Origin: Frankiales bacterium | GTDB lineage: Bacteria > Actinomycetota > Actinomycetes > Mycobacteriales > SCTD01 | NCBI GenBank assembly: GCA_025464915.1 | Contig: JAODNF010000094.1 | Location: 1 to 24,280, forward strand | Direction of reading: 5' to 3' | DNA: 24,280 nucleotides | Shown here: one piece after another, positions 16,091-23,694 of the stretch | Position numbering within the stretch: the first letter of the stretch is position 1 | Layout of the letters: the number at the start of each line of letters is the position of its first letter | Translations under genes and position numbers: made by a program | The notes under the pieces: generated by a model | The model's database searches: none | Told to the model about the DNA's origin: nothing | The model's input: only the letters and a program-made list of their open reading frames with translations

Positions 16091-17476
16091 ATGGAGGGCG
16101 CACAGGGCTGGCTCGGGCACGGGTCGGAGCCGGAGACGGTCGCGGCCTGCAACGCCGCCGTCGCGACGCTCGGCGCCGCCGGCATCCCCCTGGCGTCGGT
16201 CTACCTGCAGTCCGGGTCGTCGTTGCGCTGCTACGCGATCGCCGGATACCGCCAGCTGTTCGACGGCATCGGCCCGGACGTCGGCGTGATCGGCCGGGTG
16301 TGGGTCTCAGGCGTCGCGACGTCCGTGACCTCGGAGTCCCCGGCCTACCGGGCGGCCGTGCCCGGGGTGCTGGACGAGCTGTGCGTGCCGGTGTTCCGGC
16401 ACGGGGAGTGCGTCGGGGTGGTGAACGCCGAGTCGTCGGTCGAGCTGACTGCCCTGCAGCGGTCCGAGGTGGTCGCCGCGGCGGCGGCCCTGTCGATCAC
16501 CCTCGACGAGCTGGCGCCGGTGTCGCTGACGCCGGCCCAGTGCGTGCTGGCCCACGCGCCGGGGATCGTCGAGAGCGGCGAGCCGAACGAGCTCTCCTCC
16601 AGGCTGTTCGCGGCCGCCGCCGACATCTCCGGGCTGACGAGCGGGATGCTGCTGCTCGGGGAACCGGCCCAGTGCGCAGCCGTGTCGGGACCCCTCGGTC
16701 CGGCGCTGGCGCGCATCCCGTCGGCGTCGCTCGCCGAGGTCGACGACTGGGTGCGGGCGGGCGGGTCCAGCCGCACGGCGCCGACGCCCTCGGGGCAGCA
16801 GCTGCACGGCCAGCAGGAGCTTCTGGACGCCGGCGCGGTCGGGCTCGCCGTCGTCGGCCTCGGCACCGGCACCGAGCGGCTCGGCAGCCTGCTGCTCGCC
16901 GGCCCGGACCGCACCGTCGTCGACCGCGAGACCGCCGAGGCGCTGGAGCTGCTCGCGGCGCTGGCCGTCACGACGCTGCGCCAGACCGACACCATGGACC
17001 GGCTGCGGCACGCCGCGTCGACCGACCCGCTCACCGGGCTCGGCAACCGCAACGCCTTCTACGACCTGCTCGGACGGCACCTGTGGCACGCGCAGGAGCG
17101 CCGGTCCGCCTCGGTCGTGCTGCTGGTGGTCGACCTCGACAGCTTCAAGGCCGTCAACGACACCCACGGCCACGCGGCCGGAGACCAGGTGCTGCTCGAG
17201 GTCTGCGGTCGGCTGTCCGCGAGCCTGCGCGACGGCGACCAGCTGTTCCGGCTCGGTGGCGACGAGTTCGCCACCGTCTTCTCGGTGCACGACAAGGAGG
17301 AGGCCGACCTCATCGCCGCACGCCTCGTCGGGTCCTGCCGCGGCGCCACCTGCACCGTCTCGGTGGGAGGTGCTTTCGCGGTAGACGGGGACGAACGCGT
17401 CGAGCTGCTCGCCCGAGCGGACCAGGCGCTGTACGCCGCGAAGGGCGCGGGCCGCGACCGCTGGCTGGTGCTCTAG
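16091..17476 (+). CDS. GAF-GAF-GGDEF diguanylate cyclase
   Basis: A 461-residue cytosolic enzyme predicted to make cyclic di-GMP from two GTP. Two GAF-like sensor regions (about 15-145 and 160-300) precede a GGDEF domain (about 315-460) that begins STDPLTGLGNRNAF. The active site is intact (RLGGDEF, residues 389-393), and an inhibitory I-site RDGD (380-383) sits exactly five residues before it, so product feedback inhibition is expected. No EAL domain or membrane segment. ATG 16091 is preferred because GTGGGGGG (16076-16083) lies 7 nt upstream; an in-frame GTG at 16028 would add 21 residues. The glycosyltransferase gene follows after 160 bp. The GAF ligand is not predictable. Confidence 0.92.
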   Translation: MEGAQGWLGHGSEPETVAACNAAVATLGAAGIPLASVYLQSGSSLRCYAIAGYRQLFDGIGPDVGVIGRVWVSGVATSVTSESPAYRAAVPGVLDELCVPVFRHGECVGVVNAESSVELTALQRSEVVAAAAALSITLDELAPVSLTPAQCVLAHAPGIVESGEPNELSSRLFAAAADISGLTSGMLLLGEPAQCAAVSGPLGPALARIPSASLAEVDDWVRAGGSSRTAPTPSGQQLHGQQELLDAGAVGLAVVGLGTGTERLGSLLLAGPDRTVVDRETAEALELLAALAVTTLRQTDTMDRLRHAASTDPLTGLGNRNAFYDLLGRHLWHAQERRSASVVLLVVDLDSFKAVNDTHGHAAGDQVLLEVCGRLSASLRDGDQLFRLGGDEFATVFSVHDKEEADLIAARLVGSCRGATCTVSVGGAFAVDGDERVELLARADQALYAAKGAGRDRWLVL

Positions 17477-17636
17477 GCGTCACGCCCGCTCGCTCGCCCG
17501 CTGCCGGGATCCGCCCTGCGACGGTCTGGGAACCTGAGCCTCACCATCGGGTTGGCGACATCCTCCCGTGGGAAGTACCGGGGAGATGGGTAGATGCCCA
17601 GCGCGACCCAGCCCCTCTTGAAGGAGACCCCTGCAC

Positions 17637-18446
17637 GTGGACGCCCTGATGCACGCGGACGCCCTCGTTCACCCCCTCCGCCCGCACCGCCTCGGCACGC
17701 CACGCGTCTCGGTCGTCATCCCGACGTTCAACGAGGCGAGAAACCTGCCGCATGTGTTCGCTCTGCTGCCCGAGGTCCACGAGGTGATCCTGGTGGACGG
17801 GCGCTCCACCGACGACACCGTCGCCGTCGCCCGCGCGCTCCGGCCCGACGTCAAGGTCGTCCTGCAGACCCGGCGCGGCAAGGGCAACGCCCTCGCCTGC
17901 GGGTTCGAGGCCGTGACGGGCGACATCGTCGTCATGCTCGACGCCGACGGGTCCGCCGACCCGCGCGAGATCCCGGCGTTCGTCGAGGCGCTCGTCGACG
18001 GAGCCGACTTCGCCAAGGGGACCCGGTTCGCCCTCGGCGGCGGGTCGTCCGACATCACCCGGGTGCGCCGGGCCGGCAACCGGTCGCTCAACGCCATCGT
18101 CAACGTGCTGTTCCGGACCCGCTACACCGACCTCTGCTACGGCTACAACGCCTTCTGGGTGCACTGCCTCGACGTCCTGTCGCTGTCGTCCGGCACCGTC
18201 GCCGACGCGATGCGCTGGGGCGACGGGTTCGAGATCGAGACGGTCATCAACACCCGGATCGCGAAGGCCGGCCTCGCCATCCGCGAGGTCCGCAGCTTCG
18301 AAGCCGACCGGCTGCACGGCAGCTCGAACCTCAACGCCGTCACTGACGGGCTGCGCGTCCTCAAGGCGATCGCGATCGAGCGCTTCACCCGGGCCGCGCC
18401 CCGGCCCTCGGTGCCGGCGCACATCCAGGAGCTCATCGCCGCCTGA
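17637..18446 (+). CDS. Family 2 glycosyltransferase (dolichol-phosphate mannosyltransferase-like)
   Basis: A 269-residue GT-A fold glycosyltransferase. Seen: SVVIPTFNEARNLP opening, DGRSTDDT, the RRGKGNAL segment, and the metal-binding DAD motif (D102-D104) in MLDADGSADP, all typical of the DPM1/GT2 polyprenyl-phosphate sugar transferase branch. No clear transmembrane helix, so it is probably cytosolic or peripheral. Expected role: moving a sugar from an NDP-sugar to a lipid or glycan acceptor for envelope polysaccharide. GTG 17637 is supported by AAGGAG at 17621-17626 (10-nt spacer); ATG 17649 is too far from it. It follows the diguanylate cyclase; a link between c-di-GMP and polysaccharide output is plausible but unproven. 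Convergent with the lysozyme-like gene, 33 bp away. Confidence 0.88.
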   Translation: MDALMHADALVHPLRPHRLGTPRVSVVIPTFNEARNLPHVFALLPEVHEVILVDGRSTDDTVAVARALRPDVKVVLQTRRGKGNALACGFEAVTGDIVVMLDADGSADPREIPAFVEALVDGADFAKGTRFALGGGSSDITRVRRAGNRSLNAIVNVLFRTRYTDLCYGYNAFWVHCLDVLSLSSGTVADAMRWGDGFEIETVINTRIAKAGLAIREVRSFEADRLHGSSNLNAVTDGLRVLKAIAIERFTRAAPRPSVPAHIQELIAA

Positions 18447-18483
18447 CGCGGCCGGTCCCGCGCGTGGGCAAGCGCGGCGTCAG
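18443..18483. terminator. Possible bidirectional terminator between convergent genes
   Basis: CTGACGC (18443-18449) and GCGTCAG (18477-18483) form a perfect 7-bp stem around a 27-nt GC-rich loop. Both stop codons, of the glycosyltransferase and the convergent lysozyme-like gene, lie within the arms. No U-run. Confidence 0.35.
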
Positions 18484-19340
18484 CCCACCAGGGCCTTCCA
18501 GGTGTCGGAGCCGACGCGGCCCGACGGCGTGAGGCGGTGCTGCTTCTGGAACGCGATGACCGCGCTCTCGGTCTGCGGGCCGAAGGGGCTGCCTGCGACG
18601 ACGTCGATGTGGTGGCCGAGCCCGCGCAGGGCGGCCTGGACGAGGCCCACGTTCGGGCCCCTGTCGCCGCGCCGCAGGGCGACGCCGGGGAACGGGTGCC
18701 TGCCGGCCGCGCCCCTCTTCGGCACCGGCTTGGGCTTCACCGCTGACAGCCCGCGGACAGCTGTGCCCGCGTCCAGCGCGATGTCCTTGCGGGCGCGCAT
18801 CCGCACCAGCAGCGCCACGGCGCCGCACTGCTTGGAGACGGCCGAGCCGGAGAACTTCCCGTCGGCGACGAACTTGCCCTGGGCGTAGTGGTTCGTGAAC
18901 GACCACAGGTAGGGCGACAGCACCTCCGGGTGCTTGCGGCGGTAGCCGAACCCGTTGTACCTCTCGAGCTGGAACAGCATCACCGGCACGGTCCAGTCGG
19001 GGACTTTCTTCAGATCCGCCAGGGCGTCCCGGGCGCTCACCTCCCAGGTGAAGGGCGGCTGTCCTGACCGCGGCCGGTTCCTGGGGACGTGCACCGTCCG
19101 GTGCGTCAGCGGGTCGCCGTTGTGCAGGTGGGTCGTGAAGCGCTGGCCCGCCTCCAAGCTGTGCAGGACGGCGATGACGAACCACGGGCAGCCGACGGCA
19201 TCGGCCACCTGCCGGTAGCGCTCCTCGTTCTTCACGGCCCTGTCCGCGATCGCGTCGGTGCCCGCGACCTTGTCGTGGTGGACGGTGCACGTGTCGAACA
19301 GCTGGACGTACTCGTCGGCCAGGGCTGTCGTCAGCTCCAT
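18480..19340 (-). CDS. Lysozyme-like protein with C-terminal peptidoglycan-binding domain
   Basis: A 286-residue protein. Residues about 222-285 form a peptidoglycan-binding type 1 domain (GDRGPNVGLVQAALRGLG ... FGPQTESAVIAFQ). Residues about 5-180 look like a conserved bacterial/phage muramidase-like family: HSLEAGQRFTTHLHNGDPLT (candidate catalytic E63), FQLERYNGFGYR, SPYLWSFTNHY and GKFVADG. Expected role: cleavage or binding of cell-wall peptidoglycan. No signal peptide or membrane helix is visible, so export would need another route, or the enzyme is released by lysis. A Lys/Pro/Arg-rich linker joins the two parts. ATG 19340 fits the domain start. The N-terminal family name is from memory and unverified. 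Confidence 0.75.
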   Translation of the reverse strand: MELTTALADEYVQLFDTCTVHHDKVAGTDAIADRAVKNEERYRQVADAVGCPWFVIAVLHSLEAGQRFTTHLHNGDPLTHRTVHVPRNRPRSGQPPFTWEVSARDALADLKKVPDWTVPVMLFQLERYNGFGYRRKHPEVLSPYLWSFTNHYAQGKFVADGKFSGSAVSKQCGAVALLVRMRARKDIALDAGTAVRGLSAVKPKPVPKRGAAGRHPFPGVALRRGDRGPNVGLVQAALRGLGHHIDVVAGSPFGPQTESAVIAFQKQHRLTPSGRVGSDTWKALVG

Positions 19341-19396
19341 GACCCGGACGCTACGACCACCACCGGCGCGACGCCATGGCCCGAACTGACGGACGG

Positions 19397-19792
19397 TCAG
19401 AGCAGCCGGGTGGCGCTGCTGACGACGTACTGCTCGATGCGGCCGCCGGTGATCTGGCCCTGCTGCTCGTCGCTGGGACCGCTGCCGTCCGGCTGGCCGG
19501 GGACGAACAGCAGCGGCGCGAGCCCCATCAGACGGATCGCCTTGTGCACCCGGCCGGTGGCGTTGACCAGCAGGAGCCGTCCGCCTTCCTCCCTGGCGCG
19601 ACGCGAAGCGCCGGCCAGCACGCCGAGGACGGTGCCGTCGACGAGGGTCACCCGCGCCAGGTCGACCACGACCAGCCGAACCCCGGTGAGGCCGACGAGC
19701 GACGCCCGGACCTCGGCGGCGCTCGACACGTCCAGCTCGCCGTCGAGCTCGAGCACGACCACGCGGCCGGTGGGGCTGGGGGCCGCCTGCAT
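19397..19792 (-). CDS. STAS-domain protein (anti-sigma factor antagonist-like)
   Basis: A 131-residue STAS protein of the SpoIIAA/RsbV type, which normally binds and sequesters an anti-sigma kinase when unphosphorylated. Core: VVVLELDGELDVSSAAEVR, then VVVDLARVTLVDGTVLGVL. The usual phospho-loop D-S-[ST]-G reads D52-G53-T54-V55, so the acceptor position is Thr and the following Gly is missing; phosphorylation may be retained or altered. A C-terminal tail of about 25 residues (PSDEQQGQITGGR...) follows. ATG 19792 is chosen, 22 bp after the MFS stop; a TTG at 19828 would overlap the MFS gene and lacks a ribosome site. Probably co-transcribed with the MFS gene. A PP2C phosphatase gene that could act on such a protein starts 1.4 kb away. 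Confidence 0.85.
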   Translation of the reverse strand: MQAAPSPTGRVVVLELDGELDVSSAAEVRASLVGLTGVRLVVVDLARVTLVDGTVLGVLAGASRRAREEGGRLLLVNATGRVHKAIRLMGLAPLLFVPGQPDGSGPSDEQQGQITGGRIEQYVVSSATRLL

Positions 19793-19814
19793 GCCTGCAG
19801 GTTCGGGCCCCGCG

Positions 19815-21074
19815 CTAGCGCGCGTCAAGGGAGGTGGGGGCCGCGCCGTGTGACTGCTCGTGGGAGACGTGCGCGAGCTGGCGCCAGAGCAGGACCACGA
19901 ACAGAGCGGAGCCGACGAACGCGAACCAGAACGGCGCCGTCACGCCCCACCCCTCAGCGAGGGCGCCACCGACCAGCGACCCGACGACGATCGTCCCCCA
20001 GGTGCCGACCATGTTGACCCCGCTGACGCGGCCCTGGAGCTCGTCCGGCACCGCCTGCTGCCGGATGCTCGTCGAGGTCGTGCCCCACACCATCGCGTGG
20101 GCGCCGAACAGCAGCATGACCGCCATCGCGACCCAGGCGTCGGTCGTCACGGCGAAGGCCAGGTGGGTCAGCGTCTCGAGGACCAGGCCGACGCGCATCA
20201 GGGTGGACAGCCGCAGCCGGCGGGTGATCGGGCCGTAGACGGCAGCCCCGATCAGCGAGCCGGCGGCGCAGACGGCGAGCAGGACGCCGTACCCGACCTC
20301 GTCGAGCCCCAGCCGCTCCCGCGCCCACAGGACGAGGACCGACCAGGCCGCGCCGAAGGTGAGGTTGAAGGCGAAGATCGTCAGGACCAGGGTCCGGACC
20401 GCGGCGTGCGACCAGGTCCATCGCAGGCCCTCCGCGATGTCGGCGCCCAGGTGCGTCTCGCGGCGCTCGCCCGGCACCGTGCTCGTGGTGATGCGCAGCA
20501 TCAACCAGACGCCGGCGGCCACCAGCAGGCCCTGGGTGAGGAACGGCCACACCCGGCCGGCCGTGAACAGGGCGGCCCCGAGCGGCGGACCGAGCAGCTG
20601 GTTGGCGCCGACCGAGCCGGCGTACAGCCGCGCGTTGCCCAGCGGCAGGTCCTCCCGCTCGACGACCATGGGCAGCAGGGTCTGACCGCCCGTGTCCGCG
20701 AACACCTCCGCGACGCCGAGCACGAAGACGGCCGCGAGGACCAGCGCGACCGACACGGTGCCCGTGCCGACGGACACCGCGAGCAGGGCGAGCACGACGA
20801 CGCGGACCAGGTCGACAGCCGCGACCAGCCGCTTGCGGTCCACCCGGTCCGCCACGGCGCCGGCAACGAGGCCGAACAGCAGCCAAGGCAGGCCGCGCAG
20901 GAACGCGGCCATCGAGACGAGGAACGCACTGCGGGTCTCGGACGCGACGAGCAGCGGTGCGGCGGCGACCCCCAGTCCGTCGCCGAGGTTGCTGATCCAG
21001 GTGGACGCGAGCAGCCGGCGGAAGTCGCGCCCGAGCCGTGCGGGTGCGACCGCGTCTCCGACCCGGCTGATCAC
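19815..21074 (-). CDS. MFS transporter (DHA3/enterobactin-exporter-like)
   Basis: A 419-residue inner-membrane protein with about 12 hydrophobic helices and the loop motif GAVADRVDRKRL after the second, typical of proton-driven drug or siderophore exporters of the MFS_3 group. It has no cyclic-nucleotide-binding domain, unlike the MFS gene at 5197. GTG 21074 begins MISRVGDAVAP, with AGG 4 nt upstream as a weak ribosome site. It heads a two-gene unit with the STAS gene and is divergent from the PAS-GAF-PP2C gene across 97 bp that contain inverted repeats. The exported substrate is unknown. Confidence 0.88.
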   Translation of the reverse strand: MISRVGDAVAPARLGRDFRRLLASTWISNLGDGLGVAAAPLLVASETRSAFLVSMAAFLRGLPWLLFGLVAGAVADRVDRKRLVAAVDLVRVVVLALLAVSVGTGTVSVALVLAAVFVLGVAEVFADTGGQTLLPMVVEREDLPLGNARLYAGSVGANQLLGPPLGAALFTAGRVWPFLTQGLLVAAGVWLMLRITTSTVPGERRETHLGADIAEGLRWTWSHAAVRTLVLTIFAFNLTFGAAWSVLVLWARERLGLDEVGYGVLLAVCAAGSLIGAAVYGPITRRLRLSTLMRVGLVLETLTHLAFAVTTDAWVAMAVMLLFGAHAMVWGTTSTSIRQQAVPDELQGRVSGVNMVGTWGTIVVGSLVGGALAEGWGVTAPFWFAFVGSALFVVLLWRQLAHVSHEQSHGAAPTSLDAR

Positions 21075-21078
21075 GGAA

Positions 21079-21143
21079 CCTGACGGTAGGGGTGGTCAGG
21101 TGTCCCTGTCGTTCAGGTTTCGCTCTGACGGCGGCCTGACAGG
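21079..21143. promoter_or_regulatory. Inverted repeats in the MFS/phosphatase divergent gap
   Basis: CCTGAC (21079-21084) and GTCAGG (21095-21100) form an inverted repeat with a 10-bp spacer. CCTGACAGG (21135-21143) is a second palindromic copy of the same half-site, and CTGAC recurs at 21125-21129. Possible operators for the divergent promoters; no matching regulator is assigned. Confidence 0.35.
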
Positions 21144-21171
21144 TGGCCGGTGCCGACCTACGCTCCTGGGC

Positions 21172-22755
21172 GTGGGGAGGGACCTGGACGAGAAGCACGT
21201 GCTGGCGCAGGCGCCTGCCGCCGTCATCGCGGTCGACCTCGACGGGCTGGTGACGTTCTGGAGCCCGGGCGCGACCGAGCTCTACGGCTGGGCCCCCGAG
21301 GAGGTCCTCGGTCGCCGGTTCCGCGAGGTCGTCCTCATGGGCGACCCGCTGGCCGAGGAGGTGCTGGACCTGGTCCGGGCGGGGTCGGACTGGGACGGCG
21401 AGATGGCCGTCCAGCACCGTGACGGCACCAGCCTGCTCGTACGGGTCCGCAACGCCCCGCTGCACGACGCCGACGGAGAGGTCATCGGGGTCGTCGGAGC
21501 CAGCGTCGGCGTCACCGAGGACCGTCGCCGCGAGGCCGCCCGGGCCGAGGACCTCCGGACCGCCGTGCACCGGCTGACCCGGCTGCAGGCCCTGACCGCC
21601 GAGCTCGTGGGTGCCACCCAGCAGTCGCAGGTGGTGGCCTCGGTGCTCACGGCCGGCCGCGAGGCCGTGCACGCCGAGGCGATCGCCCTTGCCCTCGTCA
21701 GGGGCGACGAGGTCGAGGTCCGCGCCTCGGACGGGTTCTCGGCCGAGTTCACCGAGCACTTCTCGGTCATCCCGCTCGACGCCGACACGCCCCTGACGCT
21801 GGCGGTCCGCACCGGCTCGCCGGTGCTGTTCCCCGACGCGACGGCGATGCAGAGCGCGTTCCCCGCGATGCACCTCGACCTGCGCTTCAACGCGCGCGCC
21901 GCGTTGCCGATCGTCGTCGGCGGCACCGTCAACGGCGCCCTGACCCTGGGCTTCGCCGAGAGCCGGCTGTTCGACACCGCCGAGCTCGAGGTCCTCAGCG
22001 CGGTCTCGCGGCTGGCCGGCCAGGCCCTGGACCGGGTGCGGCTCACCGACCTGCAGCGCCAGCGCTCGCTCGACCTGCAGCACGCCCTGCTCCCGCACAC
22101 GGTGCCCGCGGTCGAGGGCCTGGACATCGGGTGGCGCTACCTCGGGGGCACGGACGGCGTCGAGGTCGGCGGCGACTGGTACGACGTGCTGCCCCTTCCC
22201 GACAGCTCGACCCTCCTCGTCATCGGCGACGTCATGGGCAGCGGCACCTCGGCCGCCGCCGTCATGGGACAGCTGCGGGCGATGGTCCAGGCCTTCACGG
22301 TCGCCGGCCTCGCCCCCGGCCGGATGCTCGCCGAGCTCGACCGTGCCCTGGTGCGCCTCGCACCCGACCACCTCACCACCGTGGCGCTGGTGCGCCTTTC
22401 CGCCACCTCGCTGACCTACGCCTCGGCCGGTCACCCGCCGGCCGTGCTCAACGGCGCGCTGCTCGACGGCGAGGTCGGTCCGGCCCTCGGCGCGCGCTCC
22501 CTCGCGGTCTGCGAGGACTACCCGTCGCACACCGTCCCGGTCGCGCCCGGCTCGGTCCTGGTGCTCTATACCGACGGCCTGGTCGAGACCCGCGACGAGG
22601 CGCTGGACGCGCGGATCGAGCTGCTGCGCGCGACCGCGGCCGGCTGCGGCGGGCTGGGCGCCGACGAGCTGTGCGACGTGCTGCTGACCACCTTCGGCGC
22701 CACGGCCGGCCGCCGCGACGACACCGCCCTGCTGGTCGTCCGCCTGGCCCCCTGA
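21172..22755 (+). CDS. PAS-GAF-PP2C (SpoIIE/RsbU-type) serine phosphatase
   Basis: A 527-residue soluble sensor phosphatase. PAS domain about 8-118 (GLVTFWSPGATELYGWAPEEVLGR), GAF domain about 130-290, PPM/SpoIIE phosphatase domain about 300-525. Metal-binding acids are intact: GGDWYD (D335), IGDVMGSG (D353), LYTDGLVE (D468) and RRDDTALL (D516/D517). Enzymes of this type dephosphorylate STAS anti-sigma antagonists and so release a sigma factor; the STAS protein at 19397-19792 is a candidate substrate (inference). No kinase gene is visible in the window. GTG 21172 is chosen as the first start before the PAS domain, although its ribosome site is weak. Transcribed divergently from the MFS-STAS unit. 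Confidence 0.92.
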   Translation: MGRDLDEKHVLAQAPAAVIAVDLDGLVTFWSPGATELYGWAPEEVLGRRFREVVLMGDPLAEEVLDLVRAGSDWDGEMAVQHRDGTSLLVRVRNAPLHDADGEVIGVVGASVGVTEDRRREAARAEDLRTAVHRLTRLQALTAELVGATQQSQVVASVLTAGREAVHAEAIALALVRGDEVEVRASDGFSAEFTEHFSVIPLDADTPLTLAVRTGSPVLFPDATAMQSAFPAMHLDLRFNARAALPIVVGGTVNGALTLGFAESRLFDTAELEVLSAVSRLAGQALDRVRLTDLQRQRSLDLQHALLPHTVPAVEGLDIGWRYLGGTDGVEVGGDWYDVLPLPDSSTLLVIGDVMGSGTSAAAVMGQLRAMVQAFTVAGLAPGRMLAELDRALVRLAPDHLTTVALVRLSATSLTYASAGHPPAVLNGALLDGEVGPALGARSLAVCEDYPSHTVPVAPGSVLVLYTDGLVETRDEALDARIELLRATAAGCGGLGADELCDVLLTTFGATAGRRDDTALLVVRLAP

Positions 22756-22827
22756 GCCCTCCGCCGTGAGTGTCCACAGCGCTTCGGTTCTCAGGCTGAC
22801 ATGCGCAGCGCAGTGTCCATTCGCGGG

Positions 22828-23694
22828 TCAGGGGGTGCGGAGGGAGTCGACCGCGAGCCGGGCAGCGCGGCCGATGACGGCGTCGGCCGCGGGGTTCTTC
22901 TGGGTGAGCGCCTCGGCCCTGGTGAAGACGGCGACCGCGTACCGGCCGCCGTCGGGGTAGGTCACGACGCCGACCTCGTTGCGGACGCGCGGGAGGGTGC
23001 CGGTCTTGCCGCCTGTCGTGACGCCGTCCTCGGGGAAGCCGCTCGCGAGGCGGTGCGGCCAGACCTGCTGCAGCAGGATGTCGCGACCGAGGGCGCACCT
23101 CTCGGGTGAGGCCGCCTCGTCGTTCCAGAGCAGGGTTAGCAGCCGCGTGAGGTCGCGGGCCGTGCCGACGTTGACCTGGTCGGTCTGCAGTGCGCGCATG
23201 CTGTCGAGCAGCTCGGCGGTGGGCTCGGCGACGAACTCGTCGAGGGTCGCGAGGCCGGCGTCGTCGAGGAAGGTCTGGAAGACGCCGGCCACGTCGTAGC
23301 CGACGTCGGTGCTGGCCAGGCCGAGGTCGCCCAGCGTCTGCCTGATCGCGGGCAGGCCGACGTGGTCCATGACGACGTCGGTCGCGGCGTTGTCGCTCAC
23401 CACGATCATCAGCCGGGCCAGGTCGCGCAGCGACATCGTGACGGGGTCGGTCATCGTCGACAGGCCGGTGGGCCCGGCGGTCCGGCCCTCCACGGGCACC
23501 GTGACCTGCTGGGTCAGGTCGAGGTCCGAGCGGAGCAGCGCGACCAGCACCGGCACCTTGAACACCGAGGCGAGCACCTGGCGCTCGTCGGCGTGGTGCG
23601 CGACCTGGTTGCCGGTGGCGAGGTCGACGGCATGCAGCCCGGCCGTCACCCCCGCGCCGGCGAACGCCTCAGCGATCTGCTGCTCGACCGTCAT
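22828..23694 (-). CDS. Class A beta-lactamase-like serine hydrolase lacking the Glu166 motif
   Basis: A 288-residue penicillin-recognising fold protein. The catalytic S-x-x-K reads SVFK (S43, K46), the SDN loop is present (S100-N102) and so is KTG (K230-G232). The omega-loop E-x-x-x-N motif that deacylates beta-lactams in true class A enzymes is not recognisable between the SDN and KTG motifs, and there is no signal peptide. It is therefore unlikely to be an effective secreted beta-lactamase; an esterase, peptidase or penicillin-binding relative is more probable. ATG 23694 has GGGGGAG at 23700-23706 with a 5-nt spacer and overlaps the upstream gene's stop (ATGA), so the two hydrolases are co-translated. 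Tail to tail with the phosphatase gene, 72 bp away, in which I see no clear terminator. Confidence 0.85.
   Translation of the reverse strand: MTVEQQIAEAFAGAGVTAGLHAVDLATGNQVAHHADERQVLASVFKVPVLVALLRSDLDLTQQVTVPVEGRTAGPTGLSTMTDPVTMSLRDLARLMIVVSDNAATDVVMDHVGLPAIRQTLGDLGLASTDVGYDVAGVFQTFLDDAGLATLDEFVAEPTAELLDSMRALQTDQVNVGTARDLTRLLTLLWNDEAASPERCALGRDILLQQVWPHRLASGFPEDGVTTGGKTGTLPRVRNEVGVVTYPDGGRYAVAVFTRAEALTQKNPAADAVIGRAARLAVDSLRTP

Noticed and set aside
17528..17554. GGAAC-N17-GTT resembling an ECF sigma promoter, and GGGTA at 17588, before the glycosyltransferase gene
   Set aside because: Both are partial matches without a convincing partner element or spacing, so no promoter was called.
14744..21124. 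11-mer CAGGTTTCGCT shared between the gaps at 14744-14754 and 21114-21124
   Set aside because: Many shared 11-mers are expected by chance in 24 kb; flanks do not match.
19954..22530. 858-codon minus-strand open frame
   Set aside because: Covers the antisense of the PP2C gene and an out-of-frame part of the MFS gene; no recognisable domain.
22802..22812. TGCGCAGCGCA palindrome between the phosphatase and beta-lactamase-like genes
   Set aside because: Only one base for a loop, so it cannot form a normal terminator hairpin; chance palindromes are common at this GC content.
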